DNA of 64,000 nucleotides, taken from assembly GCF_016899955.1 (NCBI RefSeq), contig NZ_JACJJL010000005.1:124001-188000 (forward strand). The letters are read 5' to 3'. The notes under the pieces were generated by a model. That model ran no database searches. It was not told the DNA's origin and worked only from the letters and a program-made list of their open reading frames with translations. The DNA comes from Marseilla massiliensis (GTDB lineage: Bacteria; Bacteroidota; Bacteroidia; Bacteroidales; Bacteroidaceae). Of this stretch, positions 28,248-36,842 are shown in pieces. How positions within the stretch are numbered: the stretch's first letter is position 1; every line of letters begins with the position of its first letter. A program made the position numbers and the translations under genes.

Positions 28248-30158
28248 ATGGACAAAAAGACAATGACCATGCTGATGATGGCTGCCGCTACGGCTTGCGC
28301 CTGCACCAGCGACGACATGCCGGGCAGCTTCGAACCGAGCCTGAGCGTGGGCGAAGCCACCGGCGTGATGCACACTGAAGCCACGCTGCACGGCGCGGTG
28401 GGGCTGAGGGGCAACACCGCCATGCCCAGGCTGAACTTCGCACTGGCCACTGGCGGCGGTGCCGACAGCATAATAAGCGACATCACTCTCGACGGCAACG
28501 AGGCCAGCCGGAGAATAACCGGACTGACACCCGGCACGACATACCGCTACAGGCTGCAAGCCACCAACGGCAGGGTGACGCTGACAAGCAGCACCATGAG
28601 CTTCACCACCGTTCCCAGCAGCGTGCCGGCCGTGGGCGAGGCCACCGACATCACGCGCACCGAAGCCACCCTGCACGGCCAGGCATCACCCCTCGACAAC
28701 GGCAGCCTGCCCGAGCTGGAATTCCTCATTGGCACGGGAGGCAAGATGGCGGCGGCAAGGCAGCCTTTGACCCTGGGGGCCGACAACGTGACGACAAGGC
28801 TCGACAGCCTGACGCCGGGCACGGCCTACAGCTACTGCCTCAAAGCCTTCGACGGCCACAACAACACCTACAGCGACACCATGACATTTGTCACCCTGCC
28901 AAACAACAAGCCGTCAGTGACGCAACCCAAGCTGTACAGCCAAGGGCCGACAAGCATGATTGCCAGCTACAGCGTCACCGACAATGGCGGCGAACCGCTC
29001 ACGGCCACGGGCTTCTGCGTGACCAACACCGCAACGGGAGGCCAAAGGCGCATCGAGGCCGACGGCGACATCAACGCCGACACCACATTCACCCTGCACA
29101 TCAGCGGACTGCAACAGAACACCGAATATGAAATCAGGGCCTACGCGGCCAACACCGTGGGCGAAAGCCAAGGCCCGGAGTTAGAGATAACCACCGGCAA
29201 CGCCGTCACGCTGACCGTAGCGGGCTCGCTTGAATACACCCTGGGCGAAGACATTTACTCATTTACCACCCTGTCGATAAAGGGGCCGCTCAACGGCGAC
29301 GACCTGAAATGCCTGCGCAAAATGCTGGGCATAGGCGCCGACGGCAAACCCACCCGGGGGCAACTGGCACGGCTCAACATGGCCGAGGCGCACATAGTGG
29401 AAGGCGGAGGGGCCTACGACAACTCTCACTTCACCCGCAACGGTGTTGTGGGCCAGGGGCTTTTCGCCCTCTGCACCGGGCTGGTTGAACTGAAACTGCC
29501 CGACGATGCCACTGTCATCGAGAAGGATGCGCTGAAGGGATGCACCGGACTGAAGCAACTGCAAATACCGTCGGCCACGACAGACGTCACCCCGTCTGAC
29601 GGATGCACCGCGCTGTCGGCCATCAGTGTGCCGCCGAACAACAGTGCCTACACTGCCGACAACGGAGTGCTGCTGTCTGCCGACGGCAGTCAGATAGTAT
29701 GGTTCCCGATGGGCAAGACAGGCGACTACGCCCTGCCGGCCACCGTAACGTCGATAGGCGACTATGCCTTCCAGGGATGCTCCATAACCCGCTTCACACT
29801 GCCCGACGGGCTCAAGGAAATCGGACAGGCGGCATTTTTCGGCAGCATGGTCGAAGAAGTGACCATGCCCGACAAGCTGAGGCTCATACCCACGGCCACC
29901 TTCCAGCAGTGCAGCCGCCTGCGCATACTGCGACTGGGAAGCATGACCGAACTGATATCCGACTATGCCTTCGACGGCTGCCCGCTGCAGCACATTTACT
30001 TGGACGCCCAATACCCGCCAGTGTGCAACGACAAGGCGTTTGCCACATCATACGCCGAACTGCTGCAGTCGTGCACGCTACACGTGCCGGCGGGGCGCTC
30101 AGGCTTCTACAAGGCCGACAGGAACTGGGGCAAATTCAAGCACATCACCGAGAAATAA
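28248..30158 (+). CDS. FnIII-like and BspA-type LRR surface lipoprotein
   Basis: 636-residue lipoprotein (lipobox ACAC, Cys near residue 19) likely exposed on the cell surface. Residues about 30-325 form three FnIII-like repeats; the first two share the segment VGEAT, TEATLHG and LTPGT..Y almost exactly. Residues about 330-630 are BspA-type leucine-rich repeats (DYAFQGCSITRFTLPDGLKEIG, shown here in parts as AFQGCSITRF and LPDGLKEIG). Such proteins bind host or neighbour-cell ligands. It starts 92 bp after a repeat array and is followed by the regulator and kinase genes on the same strand, which suggests co-regulation. Confidence 0.85.
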   Translation: MDKKTMTMLMMAAATACACTSDDMPGSFEPSLSVGEATGVMHTEATLHGAVGLRGNTAMPRLNFALATGGGADSIISDITLDGNEASRRITGLTPGTTYRYRLQATNGRVTLTSSTMSFTTVPSSVPAVGEATDITRTEATLHGQASPLDNGSLPELEFLIGTGGKMAAARQPLTLGADNVTTRLDSLTPGTAYSYCLKAFDGHNNTYSDTMTFVTLPNNKPSVTQPKLYSQGPTSMIASYSVTDNGGEPLTATGFCVTNTATGGQRRIEADGDINADTTFTLHISGLQQNTEYEIRAYAANTVGESQGPELEITTGNAVTLTVAGSLEYTLGEDIYSFTTLSIKGPLNGDDLKCLRKMLGIGADGKPTRGQLARLNMAEAHIVEGGGAYDNSHFTRNGVVGQGLFALCTGLVELKLPDDATVIEKDALKGCTGLKQLQIPSATTDVTPSDGCTALSAISVPPNNSAYTADNGVLLSADGSQIVWFPMGKTGDYALPATVTSIGDYAFQGCSITRFTLPDGLKEIGQAAFFGSMVEEVTMPDKLRLIPTATFQQCSRLRILRLGSMTELISDYAFDGCPLQHIYLDAQYPPVCNDKAFATSYAELLQSCTLHVPAGRSGFYKADRNWGKFKHITEK

Positions 30159-30249
30159 CAACCAGAATAAAAACATAACAGACAACAGCCAAGGCGGCCG
30201 CCAACCAACAGTCATGAAGCGGCCACAGGCAAAACAAGACACAACGACT

Positions 30250-30813
30250 ATGACAACTCCTGAAATAGAAGAACTGAAAATCCTGCTCGAACAAGACTTC
30301 GGCAAGACACTGAGTACAACAACCGACTTCGAGGTGTTCTCCTTGTACATACAGAAGAAGACCAACGAAAGGGTGTCGCCATCAACGCTCAAACGCCTTT
30401 GGGGCTACGTAAGCGACAAGCACAAGCCCCGCATAGAGACATTAGACCACCTGTCGATGTGCCTGGGCCACAAGAACTATGCAAAGTTCATACAGTGGCT
30501 CAAGACAAGCACGCGCTACAACTCGTCGTTCTTTGCCGCCGAGCAACTGGCAAGCAACGAAATCCAGAAGGGGTGCACGGTGGAAATAGGGTGGTCGCCC
30601 AACCGCATTGTCACGCTGAGCTATCTCGGCGAGAGCCAATACGAAGTGGTCAGCTCGGCAAACAGCAAGATGCAGAAGGGCGACAGGTTCACTACCGGGT
30701 GCTTCATCAAGCAGCAACCGCTCTACCTGCCGTTCATAGAGCGCAATGGCAAACGCACGGCGCCATTCGTGGCCGGGCGCAACGGCGGACTGACCATCAT
30801 CAACATGAAATAG
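30250..30813 (+). CDS. small possible DNA-binding protein paired with the kinase
   Basis: 187-residue cytoplasmic protein. The N-terminal 90 residues (LEQDFGKTLSTTTDF, then SPSTLKRLWGYVSD and LDHLSMCLGHKNYAKFIQWL) look like a helix-turn-helix type fold: the STLKRLWGY segment is a plausible recognition helix. The rest is beta-rich with VEIGWSPNRIVTLSYLG and PLYLPFIERNGKR. I infer a regulator but cannot name a family. ATG at 30250 is preferred; an in-frame ATG at 30214 would add 12 residues. It is 91 bp after the LRR lipoprotein gene and 17 bp before the kinase gene. Confidence 0.65.
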   Translation: MTTPEIEELKILLEQDFGKTLSTTTDFEVFSLYIQKKTNERVSPSTLKRLWGYVSDKHKPRIETLDHLSMCLGHKNYAKFIQWLKTSTRYNSSFFAAEQLASNEIQKGCTVEIGWSPNRIVTLSYLGESQYEVVSSANSKMQKGDRFTTGCFIKQQPLYLPFIERNGKRTAPFVAGRNGGLTIINMK

Positions 30814-30830
30814 GAAAGCAGCTACATGAC

Positions 30831-31817
30831 ATGAACCAACGGCCGACAACAAACACTGAACACGAAGCCGCCGACGCCTCGTCGGGATATACCGAGGACA
30901 TAAACGACGAGATGGCCGCGGCTAACACCGGCAGCATGGACAAAAGCTTCAGCAACATACGCGAGCGCTATGTGTCGGCGTCGGGCCACACGCGGCTGCT
31001 CACCGCCACACGCTATGGCAAGGTTTACATGCTGAAGTGCCTGAAGCCCGACTACCTGTACACGCCGGTCTACCGCCAGGCGCTGGCCAAGGAGTTTGAG
31101 ATAGGGCTGCTGCTCGACCACCCGAACATCTGCCGCACCATCGACATGGAGTATATCGAGGGGCTGGGACAGACCATAGTGATGGACTACATCGACGGCG
31201 ACACGCTGCAGCAGCTCATCAACAACGGCACGCTCACTGCCGAAATGGCCCACAAGGCCATACGCCAACTGGCTTCGGCGCTCGACTATATGCACAGCAA
31301 ACAGATTGTGCACCGCGACCTTAAGCCGGCCAACATCATGGTGACCCACCATGGCAGCAACATAAAGCTGATTGATTTCGGGCTGGCCGACAGCGACTCG
31401 TTCAACGTGCTCAAGCTGCCCGCCGGCACGTCGGGCTACATAGCGCCCGAGCTTCTCTTGCCGGGCGCAACGGCAGACGAGCGCGCCGACATTTACTCGC
31501 TGGGCATGGTGATGCGCGACATGACCGAGGCCACCGGTGACAAGCAGCTGATGCGCATGGCCAACGCTTGCACCCGGCACAACGCCGACGAACGCCCCAC
31601 GCAGCTGTCAAGCCTGCTCGGCAAGCAGAAGCCACGGCCATGGCAGCATGTGGCCTTAGTGGTGATGGCCCTGACGGCGCTGGCCCTGGCGGCATACATA
31701 GCCAAAGAACTGGCCGTACGCTACGGCGCTGAAAGCGGCAACAGCATACAGGCGCCTGCGCAAGGCACCGCCGGAGACGGCAACAGGGCCATCGACTACA
31801 GCCAATGGCCCCGCTGA
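30831..31817 (+). CDS. Hanks-type Ser/Thr protein kinase with C-terminal membrane anchor
   Basis: 328-residue eukaryotic-like kinase. The catalytic core is intact: K69 in VYMLKCLK, D163 in HRDLKPANIM, D182 in IDFGLAD, and the APE motif in GYIAPELLL. The glycine-rich loop is degenerate (SASGHTRLLTATRYG), unlike classical GxGxxG. A single transmembrane helix (about residues 270-293) is followed by a short periplasmic tail, with no PASTA or other sensor domain. Located 17 bp after the possible DNA-binding protein, which is a natural candidate substrate; that pairing is inference. Convergent with the GH42 gene. Confidence 0.9.
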   Translation: MNQRPTTNTEHEAADASSGYTEDINDEMAAANTGSMDKSFSNIRERYVSASGHTRLLTATRYGKVYMLKCLKPDYLYTPVYRQALAKEFEIGLLLDHPNICRTIDMEYIEGLGQTIVMDYIDGDTLQQLINNGTLTAEMAHKAIRQLASALDYMHSKQIVHRDLKPANIMVTHHGSNIKLIDFGLADSDSFNVLKLPAGTSGYIAPELLLPGATADERADIYSLGMVMRDMTEATGDKQLMRMANACTRHNADERPTQLSSLLGKQKPRPWQHVALVVMALTALALAAYIAKELAVRYGAESGNSIQAPAQGTAGDGNRAIDYSQWPR

Positions 31818-31819
31818 CG

Positions 31820-31846
31820 GGCGCCGGCGGCATGGCCGCCGGCGCC
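31820..31846. terminator. hairpin between convergent kinase and GH42 genes
   Basis: 12-bp perfect GC inverted repeat with a 3-nt loop (31820-31831 with 31835-31846), starting 3 bp after the kinase stop. No T-run on either strand; bidirectional terminator by position. Confidence 0.5.
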
Positions 31847-31865
31847 GAAAAGTGACACCCCTGTC

Positions 31866-33950
31866 CTACTGCCCAAGCTTGAACACAAGCACACCGGCCG
31901 TGGGCAGGTCTTCGCTGCCTATCAGTATGCGGCTCCCCCGGGGCACCGTGAAATGGTAAACGCTGTCTGAGTAGTTTAACACTATGCCGAACCCGTTGCG
32001 GTATTCGAGCGTGATGCCGTAAGGCAATGACATCACCCCTATGCCAAGGCGGGCGTAGAGTTTGTCGAGAACACGCCGCTCCAGCAGCCCGTCTTCAGTG
32101 TCCACGCCCACGTAAGTGACCGTTCCATTGCCCAGGCGCCTGAAAGTCACGGCCGGTTTCCCCGCATAAAACTCGTCTTTATAAGTAGCCCAGACCTCGC
32201 TGTCGGCCCCCGGCGACAGCACATCGCCCCACGTGCACCACCTGTAGTCGGCGCCGTCCATGGCCACTATGCCGGGTTCTGCCGGCAACAGCAGGTCGTA
32301 GAACTCGAGCTTGTTGCCCGTCAACGGCTCTATCATCGAACCGAAAGGCAGCTCAGGAAACCTTCCGTTGCGGTCTTTGTTGCCCGTGCGGCAGGTCAGC
32401 ACCAGGTTGCCGCCGTTCTCAACGTATTCCTTCCAGCGCCCCACGAGCACGCTGTCAACAAGCTCATAGGCCGGGGCTATCACCACCGGGTAGCTGCCGA
32501 GGTCCTTGTCTTCGCCAATGAAGTCGACCGGAGCGCCGTAGGCCTTGAGCGAACGGTAGTAATGGCCGAGGTGGCGGAACGTATCCCACGCCCGGTTTTG
32601 CTTCTGGCGGTCAATGCTCCAGTAGTTTTCTGGGTTCCACATTATTGCCGTCGTGCGCTTTAGATATTCGTCAGGCTTGCTGTCGAAGGGGCGGGCTTCC
32701 TTCCGTAGCATCCTTATCTCACCCATGAATTGCTCATATTCACGGCCTCTGGGGGTAAGCGTCACACCGTCTGTGCCCACTATGCCATAGTGATACTGCT
32801 CCATTCCAAACAAGGGCTGGCGGTAACGGTAGGTGCAAATGAAGTCGGCACCGCCCGCAAACACGCTCCACAGCCACAGGCGTACGGCCCCGGGCATCGA
32901 CTGCGGGTTTACCGCGCCCCAGTTGACCTGACCGGGTTGCAGCTCCATCACGCCGTAGGTGTCGCCCAGCGGCCTGAAATAGTCGTTTGCCATGGCTATC
33001 CTCAACGGATTGCCCACGCGGTATCCGCGGCGCCCTATGCCCTCGTTGTCGCCATAAACCATATACCTTGTGTAGCTCACAAAGTCAAGTTCCTTGCTGC
33101 CACCTATTATGCCACGGTCGTAATCAGGTATGTAATTGGTGGTAATCCACTGGTTGCGCGCATGCTTTCTTATCAACCGGCACTGCTCATCCATAAAATC
33201 GTTGGTCACCTTTGCGGCATAACGCCTGTAATCGAGTATCTGGTGAGGGTTCATAAACTGCTGCCTTGTCTTCGGGAGCGTTATCTCTTCGAATGAGGAA
33301 TACACCTCGCTCCAAAACGAAGTGCCCCATGCCCTGTTCAAGGCAGCTATGTCTCCGCCGTACTTGTCGCGCAGATAGTCGCGGAAGCCGGCCTCGGCGG
33401 CATCGCCATAATCATACTGCACGTTGGGCTCATTGTCGAGTTGCCACCCCACTATGCGCGAGTCTGCACCATAGTGGCTGGCCAACGCCTCTATCATCCT
33501 GGCCGCAAGCCTGCGGTATACGGGCGAAGCAAACGAGGCATGTTGCCGCGCCCCATGGTCGAGCACGGTGCCATCCTCTTCCCGAACGAGTATTTCGGGG
33601 TACTTGCGGCTCAGCCACACGGGCGGGGTGGCGGTCGATGTGCACATGACAACCTTCATTCCGTACTTCGCCGCAAGCGCCACGGCACGGTCGAGCCATG
33701 CAAAGTCGTAGACACCCTCGCGCGGTTCTATCTGCGCCCAGGCAAATTCGCCGAAGTGAGTAAACTCAAAGCCCAGCTCGTGCATGCGCTTGAGGTCGCG
33801 CTCCCACTGACTCTCATCCCAGTGCTCCGGGTAATAGTAGGCGCCGGTCAGCGTCAGGTCTTTATCCTGGAACCACTGCGATTTGGCCTCGGCTGAGCCC
33901 AACGAGAGCATAAAACTCAACAGTCCGGCAATCAATCGTTTATTCATCAT
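31866..33950 (-). CDS. secreted beta-galactosidase (GH42)
   Basis: 694-residue exported glycoside hydrolase family 42 enzyme, releasing terminal beta-galactose, for example from pectic galactan side chains. Signal peptide to about residue 22 (LSLGSAEA). The TIM-barrel has the typical start GAYYYPEHWDESQWERDL, the acid/base E174 in LDNEPN and the nucleophile E336 in VMELQPGQVNWG. A trimerisation-type domain with AYELVD and a small beta C-terminal domain follow. Diverges from the DUF4450-like/GH28 pair by 158 bp, so both may answer to the same signal. Confidence 0.93.
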   Translation of the reverse strand: MMNKRLIAGLLSFMLSLGSAEAKSQWFQDKDLTLTGAYYYPEHWDESQWERDLKRMHELGFEFTHFGEFAWAQIEPREGVYDFAWLDRAVALAAKYGMKVVMCTSTATPPVWLSRKYPEILVREEDGTVLDHGARQHASFASPVYRRLAARMIEALASHYGADSRIVGWQLDNEPNVQYDYGDAAEAGFRDYLRDKYGGDIAALNRAWGTSFWSEVYSSFEEITLPKTRQQFMNPHQILDYRRYAAKVTNDFMDEQCRLIRKHARNQWITTNYIPDYDRGIIGGSKELDFVSYTRYMVYGDNEGIGRRGYRVGNPLRIAMANDYFRPLGDTYGVMELQPGQVNWGAVNPQSMPGAVRLWLWSVFAGGADFICTYRYRQPLFGMEQYHYGIVGTDGVTLTPRGREYEQFMGEIRMLRKEARPFDSKPDEYLKRTTAIMWNPENYWSIDRQKQNRAWDTFRHLGHYYRSLKAYGAPVDFIGEDKDLGSYPVVIAPAYELVDSVLVGRWKEYVENGGNLVLTCRTGNKDRNGRFPELPFGSMIEPLTGNKLEFYDLLLPAEPGIVAMDGADYRWCTWGDVLSPGADSEVWATYKDEFYAGKPAVTFRRLGNGTVTYVGVDTEDGLLERRVLDKLYARLGIGVMSLPYGITLEYRNGFGIVLNYSDSVYHFTVPRGSRILIGSEDLPTAGVLVFKLGQ

Positions 33951-33979
33951 AATCAGTCGTTAATGGTTTTGCATCGATG

Positions 33980-33987
33980 CAAAGCTA
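33980..33987 (-). promoter_or_regulatory. possible -7 element for the GH42 gene
   Basis: Minus strand TAGCTTTG, 29 bp before the start. No -33 match at the right distance. Confidence 0.45.
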
Positions 33988-34084
33988 AAAATAAAATCCG
34001 CAAAAGCGCGTCATGCCCCGTCAAGTTAACATTATTTTCATGACAAAACTCAAATATTACATGCTGCATACGCCATAAAACCAT

Positions 34085-34092
34085 TACTTTTG
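34085..34092 (+). promoter_or_regulatory. -7 element for the 34109 gene
   Basis: TACTTTTG, 16 bp before the ATG at 34109; no clear -33 element, which suits an activator-dependent sugar-utilisation promoter. Confidence 0.5.
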
Positions 34093-34108
34093 CATCACGA
34101 CAGCCATA

Positions 34109-34771
34109 ATGAACAACTTTAACAACAACATGAAAGGAATGACAATAGCCGTAGCCTGTGCAGCGCTCAGCATCTCGATGCACGCCTACGGGCAGCCACC
34201 GAGGGTCTTTGCGCCGGCCGAGGGGGCCGGTGGCGTGCTCATTGGTGTGGCCGGAGGCGGCACAGACCAATGGGTGTGCCCCGACGGCGACAATGCTTTT
34301 GACGGACAAATAGCCGTAAGGCACATGCAGACGGATGACAAACGGAGCCTTGCTATAGAGGTTACAAACCTCTCGCTCCCCGACAGCACGCGCCTCATCT
34401 GGGTGATTGGAGGGTTCGACGCCCCCGCCCCGGCCGCGCACATCGAGCCTGAACACTGCGCCGACAACGTGTTCAGCGTGGAAGGAAACCAAGTGGCCAT
34501 ATACCACGGAGAGGTGATGCACCTTCGATTCTCGAAGGCATTGGTACCCCCCGGCTCCGACGTGAGACTGTGTGACGGCAGGAAACAGGACAGCCCCACG
34601 GCCACATTCAACTCCGGGAAGAAAACCGACGCACCCGTACTGGGCGGTTCTGTGACCATGGAACGCGGCAAGCCGGTATACATAAGCATCGGGCGACCAC
34701 GCCAAAAGGAAAGTTACACATACTCGGAACTGCCAAGACTGTTTGGCCGGAAAAACAACACTGCACGATGA
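34109..34771 (+). CDS. short exported protein resembling part of DUF4450 proteins
   Basis: 220 residues with a signal peptide (MTIAVACAALSISMHAYG). The segments RLIWVIGGFDAP, HIEPEHCADNVFSV, GSDVRLCDGRKQDSP and DAPVLGGSVTMERGKP match, from memory of the family, the beta-rich N-terminal part of the much larger DUF4450 proteins found in Bacteroidota polysaccharide loci. The catalytic-size remainder is absent. The reading frame is clean and its stop overlaps the GH28 start (ATGA), so it looks like a maintained short version rather than a simple remnant. An internal ATG at 34130 is an alternative start. Function unknown. Confidence 0.6.
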   Translation: MNNFNNNMKGMTIAVACAALSISMHAYGQPPRVFAPAEGAGGVLIGVAGGGTDQWVCPDGDNAFDGQIAVRHMQTDDKRSLAIEVTNLSLPDSTRLIWVIGGFDAPAPAAHIEPEHCADNVFSVEGNQVAIYHGEVMHLRFSKALVPPGSDVRLCDGRKQDSPTATFNSGKKTDAPVLGGSVTMERGKPVYISIGRPRQKESYTYSELPRLFGRKNNTAR

Positions 34772-36222
34772 AAAAGCTCGCAACAATCATCTTAATGGCC
34801 ATCGCCGCACTGGCAACGACGCCATCGCTGGCCGACACTTACAACGTCAGGGACTTCGGCGCCACTGGCGACGGGGTGCACATCGACTCTGAAGCCATCA
34901 ACAAAGCCATAAGGGCAGCCGCCGGGAAAGGCGGAGGCACGGTCTATGTGCCCGCCGGTCGCTACGCATGCTACTCAATCAGGATGGCAAGCCACGTTGA
35001 ACTGCACCTCGAACAGGGTGCTGCCATCATTGCGGAGTTTCCCACCGACTCTGCCGGATACGACCCGCCAGAGCCCAATCCGCACAGCAAATACCAGGAC
35101 TTCGGCCACAGCCACTGGCAGAACTCATTGATATGGGGCATAGGACTCAACGACATCACCATCAGCGGGCCGGGCTACATCATAGGCAAAGGGCTGACCC
35201 GAGAAGGCGACCGGCGCCCGGGCATAGGCAACAAAGCCATCGCCCTGAAGGAGTGCAGCAACGTTGTGCTCCGCGACCTGGGCATGGTTCAATGCGGACA
35301 CTTTGCGTTGCTGGCCACTGGGGTGGACAACCTGACCATCAGCAACGTTAAAGTAGACACCAACCGCGACGGCTTCGACATTGACTGCTGCAAGAATGTG
35401 CGCATCAACTCGTGCAGCGTCAACTCGCCATGGGACGATGCCATCGTGCTGAAAGCATCGTTTGCGCTGGGCTACTTCAAGGACACTGAGAACGTGACCA
35501 TATCCGACTGCTTCGTTAGCGGGTACGACCGGTACACCATGGCAGACGCCTCGTGGCAGCTCGACGAGCCCCAAGCACCCGACCACGGAGGGCGGACAGG
35601 GCGCATAAAGATTGGAACAGAATCGAGCGGTGGCTTCAAGAACATTGCCATAACCAACTGCCTGTTCGAACACTGCCGCGGCCTGGCCATCGAAAGTGTT
35701 GACGGCGGTGATGTAGAAGACGTGGTGATAAGCAACATAACCATGCGCGACATTGTGAACGCGGGCATATTCTTGAGGCTGGGGGCGCGGATGCGGAGCC
35801 CCGAAGGCACACCGGTAGGAAGCATGAAGCGCATACACATAAGCCACGTCAATGCCTTTGGGGTTGACTCGCGCTACTCTTCCATCATCAGCGGCGTGCC
35901 GGGCCACAAGATTGAAGACGTGAGCCTGAGCGACATCTCGCTGCATTACAAAGGGGGATTCAAGCCTGAAGACGCCTCAAACCCGGTGCCGGAACAGGAA
36001 AAAGCCTACCCCGAACCATGGATGTTCGGCACTGTTCCGGCCAAGGGATTCTATGTGCGACATGCAGAAGGGATAAGGTTTGACAACATAAGTTTCCATT
36101 TCGAGAAACCCGACTCACGCCCGCTGTTCGTCACCGACGACGCCGACGGACTGACATTCTGCGGGATTAGCGAAGACGGCAAGCCCGCGATGGCGGCAGG
36201 CAACAGCCCCACCGCCAGATAA
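34768..36222 (+). CDS. exported GH28 polygalacturonase / rhamnogalacturonan hydrolase
   Basis: 484-residue exported beta-helix enzyme of family GH28. Signal peptide to about residue 22 (ATTPSLA). NVRDFGATGDGVHIDSEAI is the usual opening. Catalytic aspartates are D201 in TNRDGFD and the D223-D224 pair in SPWDDAIVLK; the later GRIKIGTESSGG replaces the G-H-G region. Specificity for homogalacturonan or rhamnogalacturonan cannot be read off, but the GH78 and rhamnose genes in the window favour rhamnogalacturonan. It overlaps the DUF4450-like gene by 4 bp (ATGA) and converges on the YbjQ gene. Confidence 0.9.
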   Translation: MKKLATIILMAIAALATTPSLADTYNVRDFGATGDGVHIDSEAINKAIRAAAGKGGGTVYVPAGRYACYSIRMASHVELHLEQGAAIIAEFPTDSAGYDPPEPNPHSKYQDFGHSHWQNSLIWGIGLNDITISGPGYIIGKGLTREGDRRPGIGNKAIALKECSNVVLRDLGMVQCGHFALLATGVDNLTISNVKVDTNRDGFDIDCCKNVRINSCSVNSPWDDAIVLKASFALGYFKDTENVTISDCFVSGYDRYTMADASWQLDEPQAPDHGGRTGRIKIGTESSGGFKNIAITNCLFEHCRGLAIESVDGGDVEDVVISNITMRDIVNAGIFLRLGARMRSPEGTPVGSMKRIHISHVNAFGVDSRYSSIISGVPGHKIEDVSLSDISLHYKGGFKPEDASNPVPEQEKAYPEPWMFGTVPAKGFYVRHAEGIRFDNISFHFEKPDSRPLFVTDDADGLTFCGISEDGKPAMAAGNSPTAR

Positions 36223-36375
36223 GCCCCGGCAGACAGGGATGCAAGCAACCACTCTGACTACTGCCGGTAAGGCCATGGGCCGCGGCGACGCCAGCCACAC
36301 AACAGACAGCCGGCTACGCCACGGCCCACGGCCATGCACCAGGCAGAGACTGCCCGAGGCACAGGCAGAGGCCTG

Positions 36376-36693
36376 TCAGATTCTTACCGCCGTGCCACTG
36401 CACGACACCATGATCATCGAGTTGCCCTCGCCTATGGTTTCATAGTCTATGTCTATGCCAACGATGGCGTTGGCCCCGATGTTGCGGGCGCGCTCCTCCA
36501 TCTCGCGCAACGACGTGTCCTTGGCTTCACGCAACACCTTCTCGTAGCTGCCGGAGCGCCCTCCGAAGAAGTCGCGCATGCCCGCAAGAAAGTCTTTGAA
36601 CACGTTTGCACCAATGATTGTCTCTCCCGTGACCACTCCCAAGTATTCCCTTACAGGCTGGCCTTCAATGACTGATGTTGTTGTAAGTAACAT
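36376..36693 (-). CDS. YbjQ / UPF0145 family protein
   Basis: 105-residue small cytoplasmic protein of the YbjQ/UPF0145 family (sometimes called heavy-metal-binding domain), which forms pentamers; function not established. Typical features: LLTTTSVIEGQPVREYLGVV opening, GGRSGSYEKVLREA and the conserved GANAIVGIDIDYE. The ATG at 36693 matches the usual family start; an in-frame ATG at 36702 adds three residues. It stands between GH28 and GH78 genes with no evident link to them. Confidence 0.87.
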   Translation of the reverse strand: MLLTTTSVIEGQPVREYLGVVTGETIIGANVFKDFLAGMRDFFGGRSGSYEKVLREAKDTSLREMEERARNIGANAIVGIDIDYETIGEGNSMIMVSCSGTAVRI

Positions 36694-36842
36694 ATTTTCC
36701 AATAATTAAGTATGTACGAATGAGCATGAAAAACGCCACAGCCACCGCCAATCAGCGCCATCTACTGACCACAGCCGCAGTTAGTGCCGACGGCAAGCCA
36801 GCAGTGGCGGCATGCAACGGCACAATAGGCAGTGGCGCGTGG

